A stretch of DNA of 64,000 nt, taken from an uncultured Shewanella sp. Lineage in GTDB: Bacteria > Pseudomonadota > Gammaproteobacteria > Enterobacterales > Shewanellaceae. The stretch spans positions 186,001-250,000 of the forward strand of contig NZ_CANMIO010000004.1 in the NCBI RefSeq assembly GCF_947497935.1. The letters run 5' to 3'. Shown one piece after another: positions 26,994 to 35,241 of this stretch. The position numbers and the translations under genes are program-made. Position 1 is the stretch's first letter; the number at the start of each line of letters is the position of its first letter. The notes beneath the pieces are model-generated. The model was not told the origin of the DNA, ran no database searches, and saw nothing but the letters and a program-made list of their open reading frames with translations.

Positions 26994-27447
26994 AAAATTG
27001 TCCTGTTAAATTTTATTTTTTATTTAGATAGGTCAGATTTAGAACGACTTTGAGGGAGAGAATTGTGCAAGCTAACAATATCATTAACAGCCCCCAATCG
27101 AATCTGGTCAAAATCAACCTTAGCGATTCCAATTGGCCCCAACGGCAAGTTAAATAATACGTGTATTCACCTTATCAACTTAGCCACTGAGGCTGGATAA
27201 ATCGTGGAAAATACAGAGTGAATTGCTTCATTACGGCTCTTTCTCTAAAAAATGACAGACACGACATTAACAGCAGTATTCCCTGTGGGCAAGCCTTCTA
27301 AGCGACTTAAAACCAACTCGGCACGATATTGCAACATACTCGCAAAACTTAGATATCAGTTATATGACCTCCCGCATATTTGGCCAAAAAAATCAGCCTT
27401 ATCTGCGACGGATGTTGAAAAAAACAACTCAGTCGATATAATGCGCC
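26994..27447. other. Divergent gap before the manganese riboswitch
   Basis: About 450 bases with no credible gene. A plus-strand frame from 27252 runs straight into the riboswitch core and is rejected. The region must carry promoters for tyrP (minus) and for the riboswitch transcript (plus). Confidence 0.5.
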
Positions 27448-27597
27448 TCCGCTTCAGGGGAGTAGCTATCGGTAGAGTGACGCAAGAATACTTAAGTCTT
27501 CTACTGAGTATGTATCAACATAATTGGCCAAATGCCATGGTACATACAGCAATTCGACACAATAGCTGTTGAGTTCGCCCAGCAAGACCTGAGCACC
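27448..27597 (+). ncRNA. yybP-ykoY manganese riboswitch
   Basis: Both conserved halves of the aptamer are present: GGGGAGTAG at 27457-27465 and GCAAGACC at 27582-27589. The closing P1 stem is GCTTCAGG (27451-27458) with CCTGAGC (27588-27594), one base bulged. An internal hairpin GTATGTA.../...TACATAC spans about 27507-27547. The class binds Mn2+ and usually turns on exporters of the TMEM165/GDT1 and MntP types; the next gene is a GDT1-type exporter. Confidence 0.88.
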
Positions 27598-27598
27598 G

Positions 27599-27656
27599 TA
27601 CCTCTCTATTTGGGGAAGAGGTTCTGTGCTTAGAATTTGCATCCCCATTAAAGGAT
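27599..27656 (+). promoter_or_regulatory. Likely expression platform of the riboswitch
   Basis: Two mutually exclusive pairings are visible after the aptamer. One is a hairpin ACCTCT/AGAGGT at about 27600-27622. The other pairs TGGGGA (27611-27616) with TCCCCA (27642-27647), right next to the AAAGGA ribosome site at 27650. No terminator T run is present, so control at translation is the more likely mode. Confidence 0.5.
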
Positions 27657-27662
27657 TTACTC

Positions 27663-28217
27663 TTGGAAGCTCTACTCGCCTCGACGTTTACCGTCGCCAT
27701 TGCTGAGATCGGTGATAAGACTCAGTTACTGGCCCTTATCTTAGCCGCACGTTTTAAAAACAAGACCGCCATCATTCTCGGCATATTCCTTTCGACCTTA
27801 GTTAATCACTTTGCCGCCGCTTGGCTTGGGCAATGGGCGATTTCTTGGATCAGCCCGGAAATGGGACGCTATCTAGTCGCGGCCTCATTTTTTGCCATTG
27901 CGCTGTGGGTGTTAATTCCTGATAAAGTCGATGCCGAAGAGAGCCGTTTCTATGCTATGGGACCATTCTTAGCCACCTTTATTCTATTCTTCATCGCCGA
28001 GATGGGTGACAAAACTCAGATAGCCACTGTGGTGCTGTCGGCTAAATATGATGCCTTAGCCATGGTGGTCATGGGCACGACCTTAGGCATGCTCATAGCC
28101 AATGTGCCAGTAGTCATTGCTGGACACTTTAGCGCTGAAAAGCTACCGATGAGCTGGATCCACCGCGGCTGCGCCGTACTATTTGCACTGCTAGGCGTAG
28201 CAACCTTAGTTTTTTAA
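27663..28217 (+). CDS. TMEM165/GDT1 (UPF0016) family manganese exporter
   Basis: A 184-residue six-span inner membrane protein with two copies of the family motif: AIAEIGDKTQLLAL near residue 15 and FIAEMGDKTQIATV near residue 112. The acidic and Asp residues of ExGDKT bind the transported cation. Bacterial relatives such as MneA of Vibrio cholerae export Mn2+. The manganese riboswitch immediately upstream strongly supports this role. The start is a TTG after AAAGGA; MEALLASTFTVA is the usual family N-terminus. Confidence 0.92.
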   Translation: MEALLASTFTVAIAEIGDKTQLLALILAARFKNKTAIILGIFLSTLVNHFAAAWLGQWAISWISPEMGRYLVAASFFAIALWVLIPDKVDAEESRFYAMGPFLATFILFFIAEMGDKTQIATVVLSAKYDALAMVVMGTTLGMLIANVPVVIAGHFSAEKLPMSWIHRGCAVLFALLGVATLVF

Positions 28218-28224
28218 AGAAAGC

Positions 28225-28480
28225 GAGGACGATTTGAGCTAAGACGAATAAAGCCGAATAGGAGCTTGGAAAAGCCGAAAAAGCTAAGATGGAAAGGCAA
28301 AATAGCCGCTGAACTGTTGGTCGGTATTTATGCCGTCAACTTAGCAGTCTTTAGCTGCAACGCTCATGGGCTAACATTAGAAACTGCATACTCGCTTTTG
28401 ATTGCCTCGTAGGACGCAGTCCACTCTAGCCGCGAAGCGTTCTAGCAACGAGTTTACGAGTGCTCTAGGCTTTTAGATTC
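28225..28480 (+). repeat. Dispersed intergenic repeat, copy 2
   Basis: Shares ordered blocks with 15530-15760: AAGCTAAGATGGA (about 28281-28293), GGTATTTATGCCGTCA (about 28323-28338), and TAGGACGCAGTCCACTCT with GCGAAGCGTTCTAG (about 28410-28446). No gene lies in 28218-28699. The copies differ enough in the middle to suggest age or a structured RNA/DNA element under loose constraint. Confidence 0.65.
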
Positions 28481-28489
28481 TAGATCCTA

Positions 28490-28526
28490 AAAAAGCCTGT
28501 GAAGATTAAACTCCACAGGCTTTTTC
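28490..28526. terminator. Bidirectional terminator between the GDT1 gene and the catalase gene
   Basis: Twelve-base stem AAAAAGCCTGTG/CACAGGCTTTTT with a 12-base loop and A and T flanks. Confidence 0.85.
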
Positions 28527-28539
28527 TTTCCCGGTATTT

Positions 28540-28709
28540 ACCATCTCAGCTTTATCCGGCTCTCACCGTCTTAGCTTCACCGATTTTGACCGTCTTAGCT
28601 TTATCCGGCTCTCACCGTCTTAGCTTTACCGATTTTGACCGTCTTAGCTTCACCCGATTTTAACCGTCTTAGCTTTATCCGGCTTTCACCGTCTTAGCTT
28701 TACCCAGCC
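28540..28709 (-). repeat. About seven tandem 24-25 bp repeats overlapping the 3' end of the catalase gene
   Basis: Units start at 28540, 28565, 28589, 28614, 28638, 28663 and 28688. Each begins ACCGTCTTAGCTT and alternates between an endings type TATCCGGCTCTC and CACCGATTTTG. The last unit crosses the catalase stop at 28700. On the minus strand the unit contains AGCTAAGACGG, nearly the AGCTAAGATGG word of the dispersed repeat, so the two may be related. There are no unique spacers, so it is not a CRISPR array. Confidence 0.88.
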
Positions 28710-30166
28710 TTTAACGCCTCTTCTACTCGGCGACCATAATCACTGTCTGCCGCTGTGAAGTGCTCAACCATCTTAGCCTGTGTAGCTTCACTCACCACAC
28801 TTAATGTGCCGACGATATTGGCAATCAATCTCGCCTTCTCATCTTCTGGTAATAAGCGGTATAAGTCACCCGCTTGGCTAAAGTCATCTTGGTCATAACG
28901 GCTGTAGCGGTCTGCTTCACCGTCTAAACGCAGCGGTGGCTCGGCAAATTGCGCCTGATCTTGCAGACCATTATTGCTGTTTGGGCCATAGTTACTACTC
29001 GCGTCACCGCCGGTCTGGCTACCCGAGAATGGGCACAGTGTACCCGCCATAGCGCCGCCACGTTGATGATGATTAGCCGTTGTTGCATGTGGACAGTTCA
29101 CTGGTAACTGATTGTAGTTAGCACCGATGCGGTAACGCTGAGCATCAGCATAGGCAAACAAACGTGCTTGCAGCATCTTATCTGGCGATGCACCTACACC
29201 TGGAACTAGGTTACTTGGCGCTAATGCGACTTGCTCAACTTCAGCGAAGTAGTTTTGTGGCATACGGTTTAGTTCGAGTTCACCAATTTCAATCAGTGGG
29301 TAGTCGGCATGTGGCCATACTTTAGTGAGATCAAACGGGTTGATCTTGTAAGTGTTTGCCTCAGCTTCTGGCATGATCTGCACTTTAACAGCCCACTTAG
29401 GGAAGTTACCGTCACTGATCGCGGCGACCATGTCACGCTGTGATGAATCAGGATCGATACCTTTTAAGATGTCAGCCTGCTCAGCCGTTAAGTTGGCGAT
29501 GCCCTGCTTTGTTTTAAAGTGGAACTTGACCCAGAAACGCTCGCCCTTTGCATTCCAGAAAGAGAATGTATGCGAACCAAAGCCATGCATCTGACGATAG
29601 TTAGCCGGAATACCACGGTCTGACATCAACACAGTAACTTGGTGCATAGCTTCTGGATTGAGTGCCCAGAAGTCCCACATCGCATGGGGATCTTTCAGGT
29701 TTGTCTGTGGGTTACGCTTCTGAGTATGAATAAAGTCCGGGAACTTGATGCCGTCACGCAGGAAGAAGGTTGGTGTGTTATTACCCACGATATCGTGGTT
29801 ACCACGAGTGGTGTAAAAACGTAGACCAAAGCCACGAGGGTCGCGCTCGGCATCGGCAGAGCCCATCTCACCACCTACAGTAGAGAAACGCACAAAGGTT
29901 TCAGTTTCTTTACCTACACCGTTAAAGTGATCGGCAATCGTGTAGTCACTCATGTCACGAGTCAGGGTAAACTTACCGTAAACACCTGTACCTTTAGCAT
30001 GTACGATACGCTCAGGAATACGCTCACGGTTAAAGTGCGCCAGCTTCTCGATAAGATGCCAGTCTTGAAGTAATAGCGGTCCGCGCTCACCAGCTGATAG
30101 TGAATTTTGATCATCGCTGATAGGTGCGCCATTTTGTGCGGTAAGAACTCGGTTTTGCTGACTCAT
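28700..30166 (-). CDS. katB: Catalase, small-subunit clade
   Basis: A 488-residue monofunctional haem catalase that converts H2O2 to water and oxygen. Catalytic His lies in FNRERIPERIVHAKGTG, the distal Asn in FSTVGGEMGSADAERDPRGF and IVGNNTPTFFLRDGIKFPDF, and the proximal haem-ligand Tyr in RLFAYADAQRYRIGANYNQLPVN. The length fits the small-subunit (clade 3) KatA/KatB type; the KatB symbol follows usage in Shewanella. The start has AGGAG seven bases upstream. No signal peptide, so a cytosolic enzyme. Its last codons overlap a tandem-repeat array. Confidence 0.93.
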   Translation of the reverse strand: MSQQNRVLTAQNGAPISDDQNSLSAGERGPLLLQDWHLIEKLAHFNRERIPERIVHAKGTGVYGKFTLTRDMSDYTIADHFNGVGKETETFVRFSTVGGEMGSADAERDPRGFGLRFYTTRGNHDIVGNNTPTFFLRDGIKFPDFIHTQKRNPQTNLKDPHAMWDFWALNPEAMHQVTVLMSDRGIPANYRQMHGFGSHTFSFWNAKGERFWVKFHFKTKQGIANLTAEQADILKGIDPDSSQRDMVAAISDGNFPKWAVKVQIMPEAEANTYKINPFDLTKVWPHADYPLIEIGELELNRMPQNYFAEVEQVALAPSNLVPGVGASPDKMLQARLFAYADAQRYRIGANYNQLPVNCPHATTANHHQRGGAMAGTLCPFSGSQTGGDASSNYGPNSNNGLQDQAQFAEPPLRLDGEADRYSRYDQDDFSQAGDLYRLLPEDEKARLIANIVGTLSVVSEATQAKMVEHFTAADSDYGRRVEEALKAG

Positions 30167-30537
30167 ACATTACTCCTCAATCTTGGCGTGATCCCAGCCA
30201 AGTTTCGATTAAATCAAAAATGGTGGCCATGGTTTATCTCCTGCGTACGAAACGCGGTGGCAATAGGCCTTACGTGATGAGTTAATACTAGTCAGTAATT
30301 TACAAACGCGAAAACGATTAAAACAGATAACACTAAACTAAATTACAGATTAGAACGGTAGAAGTATATTGAGCAAGTAAAGGAATAATTGAGAAGTAGT
30401 AGAGAAGTAGCAGTAGCAGTAGCAGTAGAGACAGTAAATGCAAAGGGTCGCAAGAGCTAGACAAAAGACAAGCACTCTTTATCTATCTTAGCGCTCGCCC
30501 TTCGCTATTTTATCAAGTTCAGACTTAGGTATAAGCT
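30167..30537. other. Catalase promoter region with short AGTAGC microsatellite
   Basis: This 371-base gap carries the katB promoter. At 30391-30430 there is a simple repeat built from AGTAG and CAGTAG units (three to four copies). No other feature was recognised, and I could not identify an OxyR site by eye. Confidence 0.55.
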
Positions 30538-30786
30538 TTAGGTCTCACTCTTGAGCTGGTTTTGCGCCTTATAGAGTATAACTAAATAGTAGGCGTCGAT
30601 AAGTACGATAAAAAAGTTAACCAGAGCCACTGGGATAGCGTTGATAGCCAACCCGTACGCCACGAACAGCGCCGCACCAACCAGATTCCACCAACGTAGT
30701 TTTTTGATGTTAGACATCATCAAGGATATTGCGACGACGACTGACGCAAGGTATCCAACCCACTCCCATATTGTTGCGTTATCCAT
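30538..30786 (-). CDS. YgjV-type small inner membrane protein
   Basis: An 82-residue protein with three membrane segments (WEWVGYLASVVVAISLMM, WWNLVGAALFVAYGLAI and VALVNFFIVLIDAYYLV). The pattern resembles the bacterial inner membrane protein family that includes YgjV. The ATG at 30786 is chosen because AGGAG lies about six bases ahead; the GTG two codons earlier directly abuts that site and has no spacing. Function unknown; it stands alone between katB and the thioesterase gene. Confidence 0.7.
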   Translation of the reverse strand: MDNATIWEWVGYLASVVVAISLMMSNIKKLRWWNLVGAALFVAYGLAINAIPVALVNFFIVLIDAYYLVILYKAQNQLKSET

Positions 30787-30969
30787 TCGCACTCCTCATT
30801 ATCGATATTCGGCCTAAGCAATGCTTTAAGCATGATTAAAGTAATAGGATAAGTATGAGCAAAAGTTAGCCATTAAAACAGGCCTTAGCTAAATAAAATT
30901 GCTCATACTTGAGTGGAACTTAGTCGCAGACAGCCACACAGTTCTAACGATTAGCTCTAACGCTCAGTT

Positions 30970-31407
30970 CTAACGCTTAACCACTGCCGCCGTCATACGA
31001 GAGATGCAGCACAGCTCGCCTGCACTGTTATGGATCAACACTTCCCAAACTGAACTACGCTTGCCCAAGTGTACCGCTTTAGCCGTCGCGGTAAGTATTC
31101 CGTTACGTGAGGCTTTCAAGTGATTAGCATTAATCTCCTGGCCGACACAGTAATAGTTTTCAAAGTCGACAGCGAAATTAGCGGCGTAGCTTGCAACAGT
31201 CTCGGCCAATGCCACATTAGCACCGCCGTGAACGATACCCAGTGGATTATGCACTGCTGGTGTTGCAGGCATAGTCGCCTTCATATAATCATCACCGATT
31301 TCGGTCACTGTGATCCCAAGCGTCTGCATTAAGGTGCCTTTACCGTGCATACCCACATCCATTTTTGCACAAACTTCGAGGCTAATAGGCTTAAACCAAA
31401 TCGACAT
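30970..31407 (-). CDS. menI: Hotdog thioesterase, MenI-like
   Basis: A 145-residue acyl-CoA thioesterase. It aligns well with E. coli MenI/YdiI across the hotdog domain: LGITVTEIGDDYMKATMP, the catalytic region PLGIVHGGANVALAETVAS (with the general-base Glu), GQEINANHLKASRNG, VHLGKRSSVWEV and LCCISRMTAAVV. MenI hydrolyses DHNA-CoA in menaquinone synthesis, plausible in an organism that respires anaerobically through menaquinone. The close paralogue EntH cannot be excluded by eye, but no siderophore genes are near. Confidence 0.8.
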   Translation of the reverse strand: MSIWFKPISLEVCAKMDVGMHGKGTLMQTLGITVTEIGDDYMKATMPATPAVHNPLGIVHGGANVALAETVASYAANFAVDFENYYCVGQEINANHLKASRNGILTATAKAVHLGKRSSVWEVLIHNSAGELCCISRMTAAVVKR

Positions 31408-31569
31408 ATTTATATTCCATTCTTTGTATTATTGGCCACAGTCTACTGTGTCAGACAGGATCTTTAAACAGGTATGATGAGTGAGCTTATGCTCTACGCA
31501 GGCAGATAACAGTGTAGATAACAGTATGAATAGCAGCGCAAATGGCTATGCATAGCTATGCCTAAACGT

Positions 31570-32247
31570 TTAAGCCGCTAGAACCTGCGCTCGAGAATGG
31601 GCTAGGGTTTGATTCAATAACAAATAGCGATAGCAGAAGATGGTAACTAAGATATCAAGCACACTCTCTAGGCTCATGACAAGGATTATGCAGTAAGCCC
31701 GCCAGCCACTCATGTCACCAAATACCCGCTCTAAATAGAAGCCTGGGGCAAAACTTAAGGCCAAAAGCATTAAGCTGCCGAGTAAAATCGGCCATTGTAG
31801 TGCCTGAGTATCACGCCAACTATTTTTAAAAGCTAAAACCGCTCCCTGCTTATGCAGCACACAATAAAAATCTGCGAATGAAAGACGCGCCATCACGAAG
31901 AACATTGGGAGTATAAGCAGTAAAAAACCGCTTATTAACGCCAAGGTAGAGAGTACATATAAGCCAAGAAGGGGAAGCCAGCGCCGTACGGCGCTATAGA
32001 TGAGTTGCGTTAACTTCAATCTATCCTTATTTACTATGGCTGCTAGATGAAGTATCAACACGCACTGTGAAAGCGGTAATAAGAGTAAGGTCGAGTATGC
32101 CCATATTGGCAAGGAAACATCATTGGTTCTCAGGCTATTAAGCAGGATAATTGGCGATACTATAGAGAGCTTTGCTGCGCATAAAGACCAGAAATGATTA
32201 GTATAAATTCGCCAAGTTTCTCTCAGTACAGTAGGTAGCGTATCCAT
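31570..32247 (-). CDS. Multi-span membrane protein, YciC-like topology
   Basis: A 225-residue hydrophobic protein with five to six membrane spans (e.g. WAYSTLLLLPLSQCVLILHLAAI, LLGLYVLSTLALISGFLLLILP, ILLGSLMLLALSFAPGF). The proline-glycine turn inside a span and the FKNSWRDTQ segment after an amphipathic helix recall the UPF0259/YciC family, but similarity is weak. ATG at 32247 is preferred because AAGGA sits six bases upstream; an in-frame ATG five codons earlier has none. No operon partner is clear. Confidence 0.6.
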   Translation of the reverse strand: MDTLPTVLRETWRIYTNHFWSLCAAKLSIVSPIILLNSLRTNDVSLPIWAYSTLLLLPLSQCVLILHLAAIVNKDRLKLTQLIYSAVRRWLPLLGLYVLSTLALISGFLLLILPMFFVMARLSFADFYCVLHKQGAVLAFKNSWRDTQALQWPILLGSLMLLALSFAPGFYLERVFGDMSGWRAYCIILVMSLESVLDILVTIFCYRYLLLNQTLAHSRAQVLAA

Positions 32248-32400
32248 TGTTATCCTTAACATGGCAGAGAAATACTATAAGCTACTATAGTGCAGTAAAT
32301 TTGAACAGGCTTGAACCGAACATCGCTCAGCAGAGACTCAATGTTGGCGTCTGCTTTGAAATACGCTATAGCACTAGCGTTCGAGGAAGGAAAACAAAGT

Positions 32401-32479
32401 TGGCCCGCGAGAATACTTAAATTTTTTTTGTCGATTACGCTAAAGAGGCGTCCAACTTAGTGTGCATAATCGCGGGCCA
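32401..32479. other. Long-loop inverted repeat downstream of deoD
   Basis: Perfect ten-base arms TGGCCCGCGA (32401-32410) and TCGCGGGCCA (32470-32479) enclose 59 bases including an eight-T run at 32422-32429. It lies 77 bases past the deoD stop. The gap 32248-32555 holds nothing else. It could be a terminator variant, an attachment site, or a small structured RNA. Confidence 0.5.
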
Positions 32480-32555
32480 GAGGGTAAAGAGATAAGCTGT
32501 TATAAGTTTTCTTATAAATTGCCGCGCAGCCTATCTTGCCAAGCTTAATTCTTTA

Positions 32556-33266
32556 TTAAAGAAGGTCTTCAACAGCATCTAACGTGAGCTTGATCATGTC
32601 ATTAAGTGTTTGTTGACGCTCTTCTGCAGTAAGGTGAAGGCCTTGGCGTAAGTGATCGGTTACCGTCATCATAGCCAATGCGTTAGCACCAAACTCAGTT
32701 GCTACACCGTAAAGACCTGCAGCTTCCATCTCGACACCTAAGATGCCGTACTTTTCCATTAAGTCATAACGCTCTTCATCACCGCTGTAGAACAAATCAG
32801 AAGAATATAGGTTACCTACGTGGTAGTTAGCACCTAATTTTTCAGCAGAATCTGCAGCACGCTTAAGTAGGTTAAAGTCTGCAATCATGGCAAAGTCAGT
32901 GTTTGCAAAGCGAGTTCTGTTAACGGCAGAATCTGTACTCGCGCCCATCGCCATTACCACGTCCATTAACTTGATCTTGTCGCTCACCGCGCCACATGAG
33001 CCAATACGGATAATGTTCTCAACACCGTATTCAGTGATTAGCTCTTTAGCGTAGATAGAAATAGAAGGAATACCCATGCCAGAACCCATAACAGAGATCT
33101 TCTTGCCTTTGTATTCGCCGGTATAGCCCAACATGTTGCGTACGTCAGTCACAAGTACAGCATTTTCTAAGAAGTTGTCGGCAATGTATTTAGCACGTAG
33201 CGGATCGCCAGGCATTAGGACTGTTTTAGCAAACGCGCCGTTTTCAGCATTGATATGTGGAGTCAT
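32556..33266 (-). CDS. deoD: Purine-nucleoside phosphorylase, DeoD type
   Basis: A 236-residue hexameric-type phosphorylase splitting purine (deoxy)nucleosides with phosphate. Motifs: N-terminal [28 protein letters not shown] with the phosphate-binding Gly and Arg, [26 protein letters not shown], and the substrate-binding [13 protein letters not shown] followed by TVTDHL with the catalytic Asp. It lies 94 bases downstream of a nucleoside permease gene in the same direction, making an uptake-and-salvage pair. Confidence 0.95.
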   Translation of the reverse strand: MTPHINAENGAFAKTVLMPGDPLRAKYIADNFLENAVLVTDVRNMLGYTGEYKGKKISVMGSGMGIPSISIYAKELITEYGVENIIRIGSCGAVSDKIKLMDVVMAMGASTDSAVNRTRFANTDFAMIADFNLLKRAADSAEKLGANYHVGNLYSSDLFYSGDEERYDLMEKYGILGVEMEAAGLYGVATEFGANALAMMTVTDHLRQGLHLTAEERQQTLNDMIKLTLDAVEDLL

Positions 33267-33287
33267 GATACTTTCCTTAAAAAAATG

Positions 33288-33317
33288 AGTACTTGTTTGC
33301 GCTAGTAAACAAGTACT
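33288..33317 (-). terminator. Terminator-like hairpin between the nucleoside permease gene and deoD
   Basis: Stem AGTACTTGTTT/AAACAAGTACT, eight-base loop, followed on the minus strand by CATTTTTTT and then the deoD ribosome site AAGGAAAG. It would allow partial read-through or processing between the two genes. Confidence 0.65.
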
Positions 33318-33360
33318 CTTTATAAAAATACAAAGATTTCAAAGCAAACTTATCGGAGTC

Positions 33361-34587
33361 TTAACCCGCTAAGCTATAAAGTAGACCTGCGATGGTACCG
33401 CTCATTAAGTTAGCTAGAGCCGCTGCGATTAACGCCTTCATGCCTAGGGCGCTTAAGTCGTGACGACGTTCAGGGCAAAGCGCCGCTAAACCACCAATTA
33501 CCATGGCTAATGAACCAATATTGGCAAAACCACACAGTGCAAAACTAATGATAATCTGGGTCTTTTCAGATAGCTGATCGGCCACTTTCAAGAAGTCGAT
33601 ATAGGCTACGAATTCATTGATCACCATCTTCTGACCGATAAATGATGCCGCTTGAGTCGCTTCGCTCCAAGGTACACCCATCACCCAAGCAAGCGGTGCC
33701 AAAATATAACCTAAGATAGCCTGCATGGTCAGGCCTTCAATGCCAAACCAGCCACCGATGCCACCAAGCATGCCGTTAACCATGGCGATAAGTGCCACGA
33801 AGGCAAGTAACAGCGCTGACACTGACAATACCTGCTGCATCCCCATTGCTGCGCCGCTGGCTGCAGCGTCGAGTACGTTCGCTGGCTTGTCTGTCACATC
33901 ATCCATCACTTTTTTGATGTCGTTTTGTGGTGTTTCAGTCTCTGGCCACATCAACTTAGCAAACAGTAAGCCTGCAGGAGCCGTCATAAACGCTGCTGTT
34001 AGTACATATTTAACGTCAACACCCATCTGGATATAACCAATCATGGTGCCGCCAGCAACCGATGCTAAACCGCCCGTCATTACCGCGAAAAGCTCAGAGC
34101 GAGTCATGTGCTTAACAAATGGACGTACCATTGAAGGAGCTTCAATTGGGCCAACAAAGATATTGGCTGTCGCAGATAGAGATTCTGCTCGGCTAGAGCC
34201 CAGTAGCTTAGACAAGCCGCCACCAATAAGGCCAATAACCAACTGCATAATGCCGAGGTAATAAAGTACGGCAATTAATGCGCTGATGAAGACCACTACA
34301 AATAGCACGTTGATGACGAAGATAAAGCCAACACCAAACTTAGCCAGATCACCAAACAAGAAGGTTAAGCCTTCGTTAGCGTAACCGATAACATGCATCA
34401 CGCCATTTGATGCGCCATCAAGCACTGCCTGTCCCATAGGAACGTACATAACAAATGCGCCAAAGGCGACTTGGAACGCTAACGCACCGAGTACTGTTCT
34501 AGGGTTAATTGCTTTTCTATTTTCTGATAGGGCGACAGCTAATCCCATAAGACAAAGCATGCCGAACAAACTGATGAAAACTTCCAT
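33361..34587 (-). CDS. Concentrative nucleoside transporter, NupX-like (CNT family)
   Basis: A 408-residue inner membrane symporter. Three conserved CNT regions are present: a gate-type N-terminal segment, a nucleoside-binding block TANIFVGPIEAPSMVRPFVKHM, and the C-terminal LGYILAPLAWVMGVPWSEA with GQKMVINEFVAYIDF and ISFALCGFANIGSLAMVIGGLAA. The last blocks match NupX-type more than NupC. It imports nucleosides with a cation for cleavage by DeoD, the next gene. The start has no other good ATG upstream. Confidence 0.9.
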   Translation of the reverse strand: MEVFISLFGMLCLMGLAVALSENRKAINPRTVLGALAFQVAFGAFVMYVPMGQAVLDGASNGVMHVIGYANEGLTFLFGDLAKFGVGFIFVINVLFVVVFISALIAVLYYLGIMQLVIGLIGGGLSKLLGSSRAESLSATANIFVGPIEAPSMVRPFVKHMTRSELFAVMTGGLASVAGGTMIGYIQMGVDVKYVLTAAFMTAPAGLLFAKLMWPETETPQNDIKKVMDDVTDKPANVLDAAASGAAMGMQQVLSVSALLLAFVALIAMVNGMLGGIGGWFGIEGLTMQAILGYILAPLAWVMGVPWSEATQAASFIGQKMVINEFVAYIDFLKVADQLSEKTQIIISFALCGFANIGSLAMVIGGLAALCPERRHDLSALGMKALIAAALANLMSGTIAGLLYSLAG

Positions 34588-35241
34588 ACATTTATTACCG
34601 TTTAAATCTTGATATGAGCGCAGTGTATACAGACACTATTTTGCTGCAAGGCATTTGGCGGATTTTGGTGAAGATAATTAAACTTTTTACCGCCTTTAGC
34701 TGCCATAAGCGATGAAACGAGAGAAATGCAATAACATATCAATATCAGCAAAACATGATGCAAACACCAGACCAACAGCATTGCCACCTTTAAACATACT
34801 CCCCAACATAAGAGGTAAAATTAGTACTGCTTTAAGATGATAAAATTTATGCCCAAAACGGTCCAAATCAGATCAAATAAACACACAAATGAAAATTTAC
34901 AACGTTAATAACGAACGGAATTTGAGCATTCCTTTATGAAAGGCCCGTTTATAGCTTAAATAGTCATTTATCACGCTACATTTAAACGGCTAATAATTAA
35001 ACTGAGATTAAAAGTACTGAGAACAGTGAAAAATTTGCGCCATGATAAAGGGAAGGATAATTGAAGGTAGAGGCAAGATAAGTAAACTCTGATGGCATAT
35101 TCAAATACGATTTACTGCAGCTAGCCCCGCTCATCGTCAGAATGAATAGGTAAGACAGCCGTCTCACACACTTTAAAGCTATTTTGAAACAGCTATGTCC
35201 CACATGGCTTTAAAGTGTGAATAAAAGGCTCGATAAATCGC
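34588..35241. other. Promoter region of the nucleoside operon and 3' region of the LuxR gene
   Basis: This 654-base gap holds no credible gene; a minus-strand frame at 34997-35203 has no supporting features. At 35164-35220 an inverted repeat (ACTTTAAAGC with GCTTTAAAGT, 28-base loop, outer TCACA/TGTGA) lies just after the LuxR gene stop and may act as its 3' structure. I searched for CRP/CytR palindromes before the permease gene and saw none convincing. Confidence 0.5.

Noticed and set aside
27252..27572. Plus-strand frame of 106 codons before the GDT1 gene
   Set aside because: It runs through the conserved 5' core of the yybP-ykoY riboswitch, has no ribosome site and no recognisable protein pattern.
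28540..28709. CRISPR array
   Set aside because: The repeats are contiguous with no unique spacers, and no cas gene is present in the window.
34997..35203. Minus-strand 68-codon frame between the LuxR gene and the nucleoside operon
   Set aside because: No ribosome site, overlaps the inverted repeat after the LuxR gene, and composition is not protein-like.
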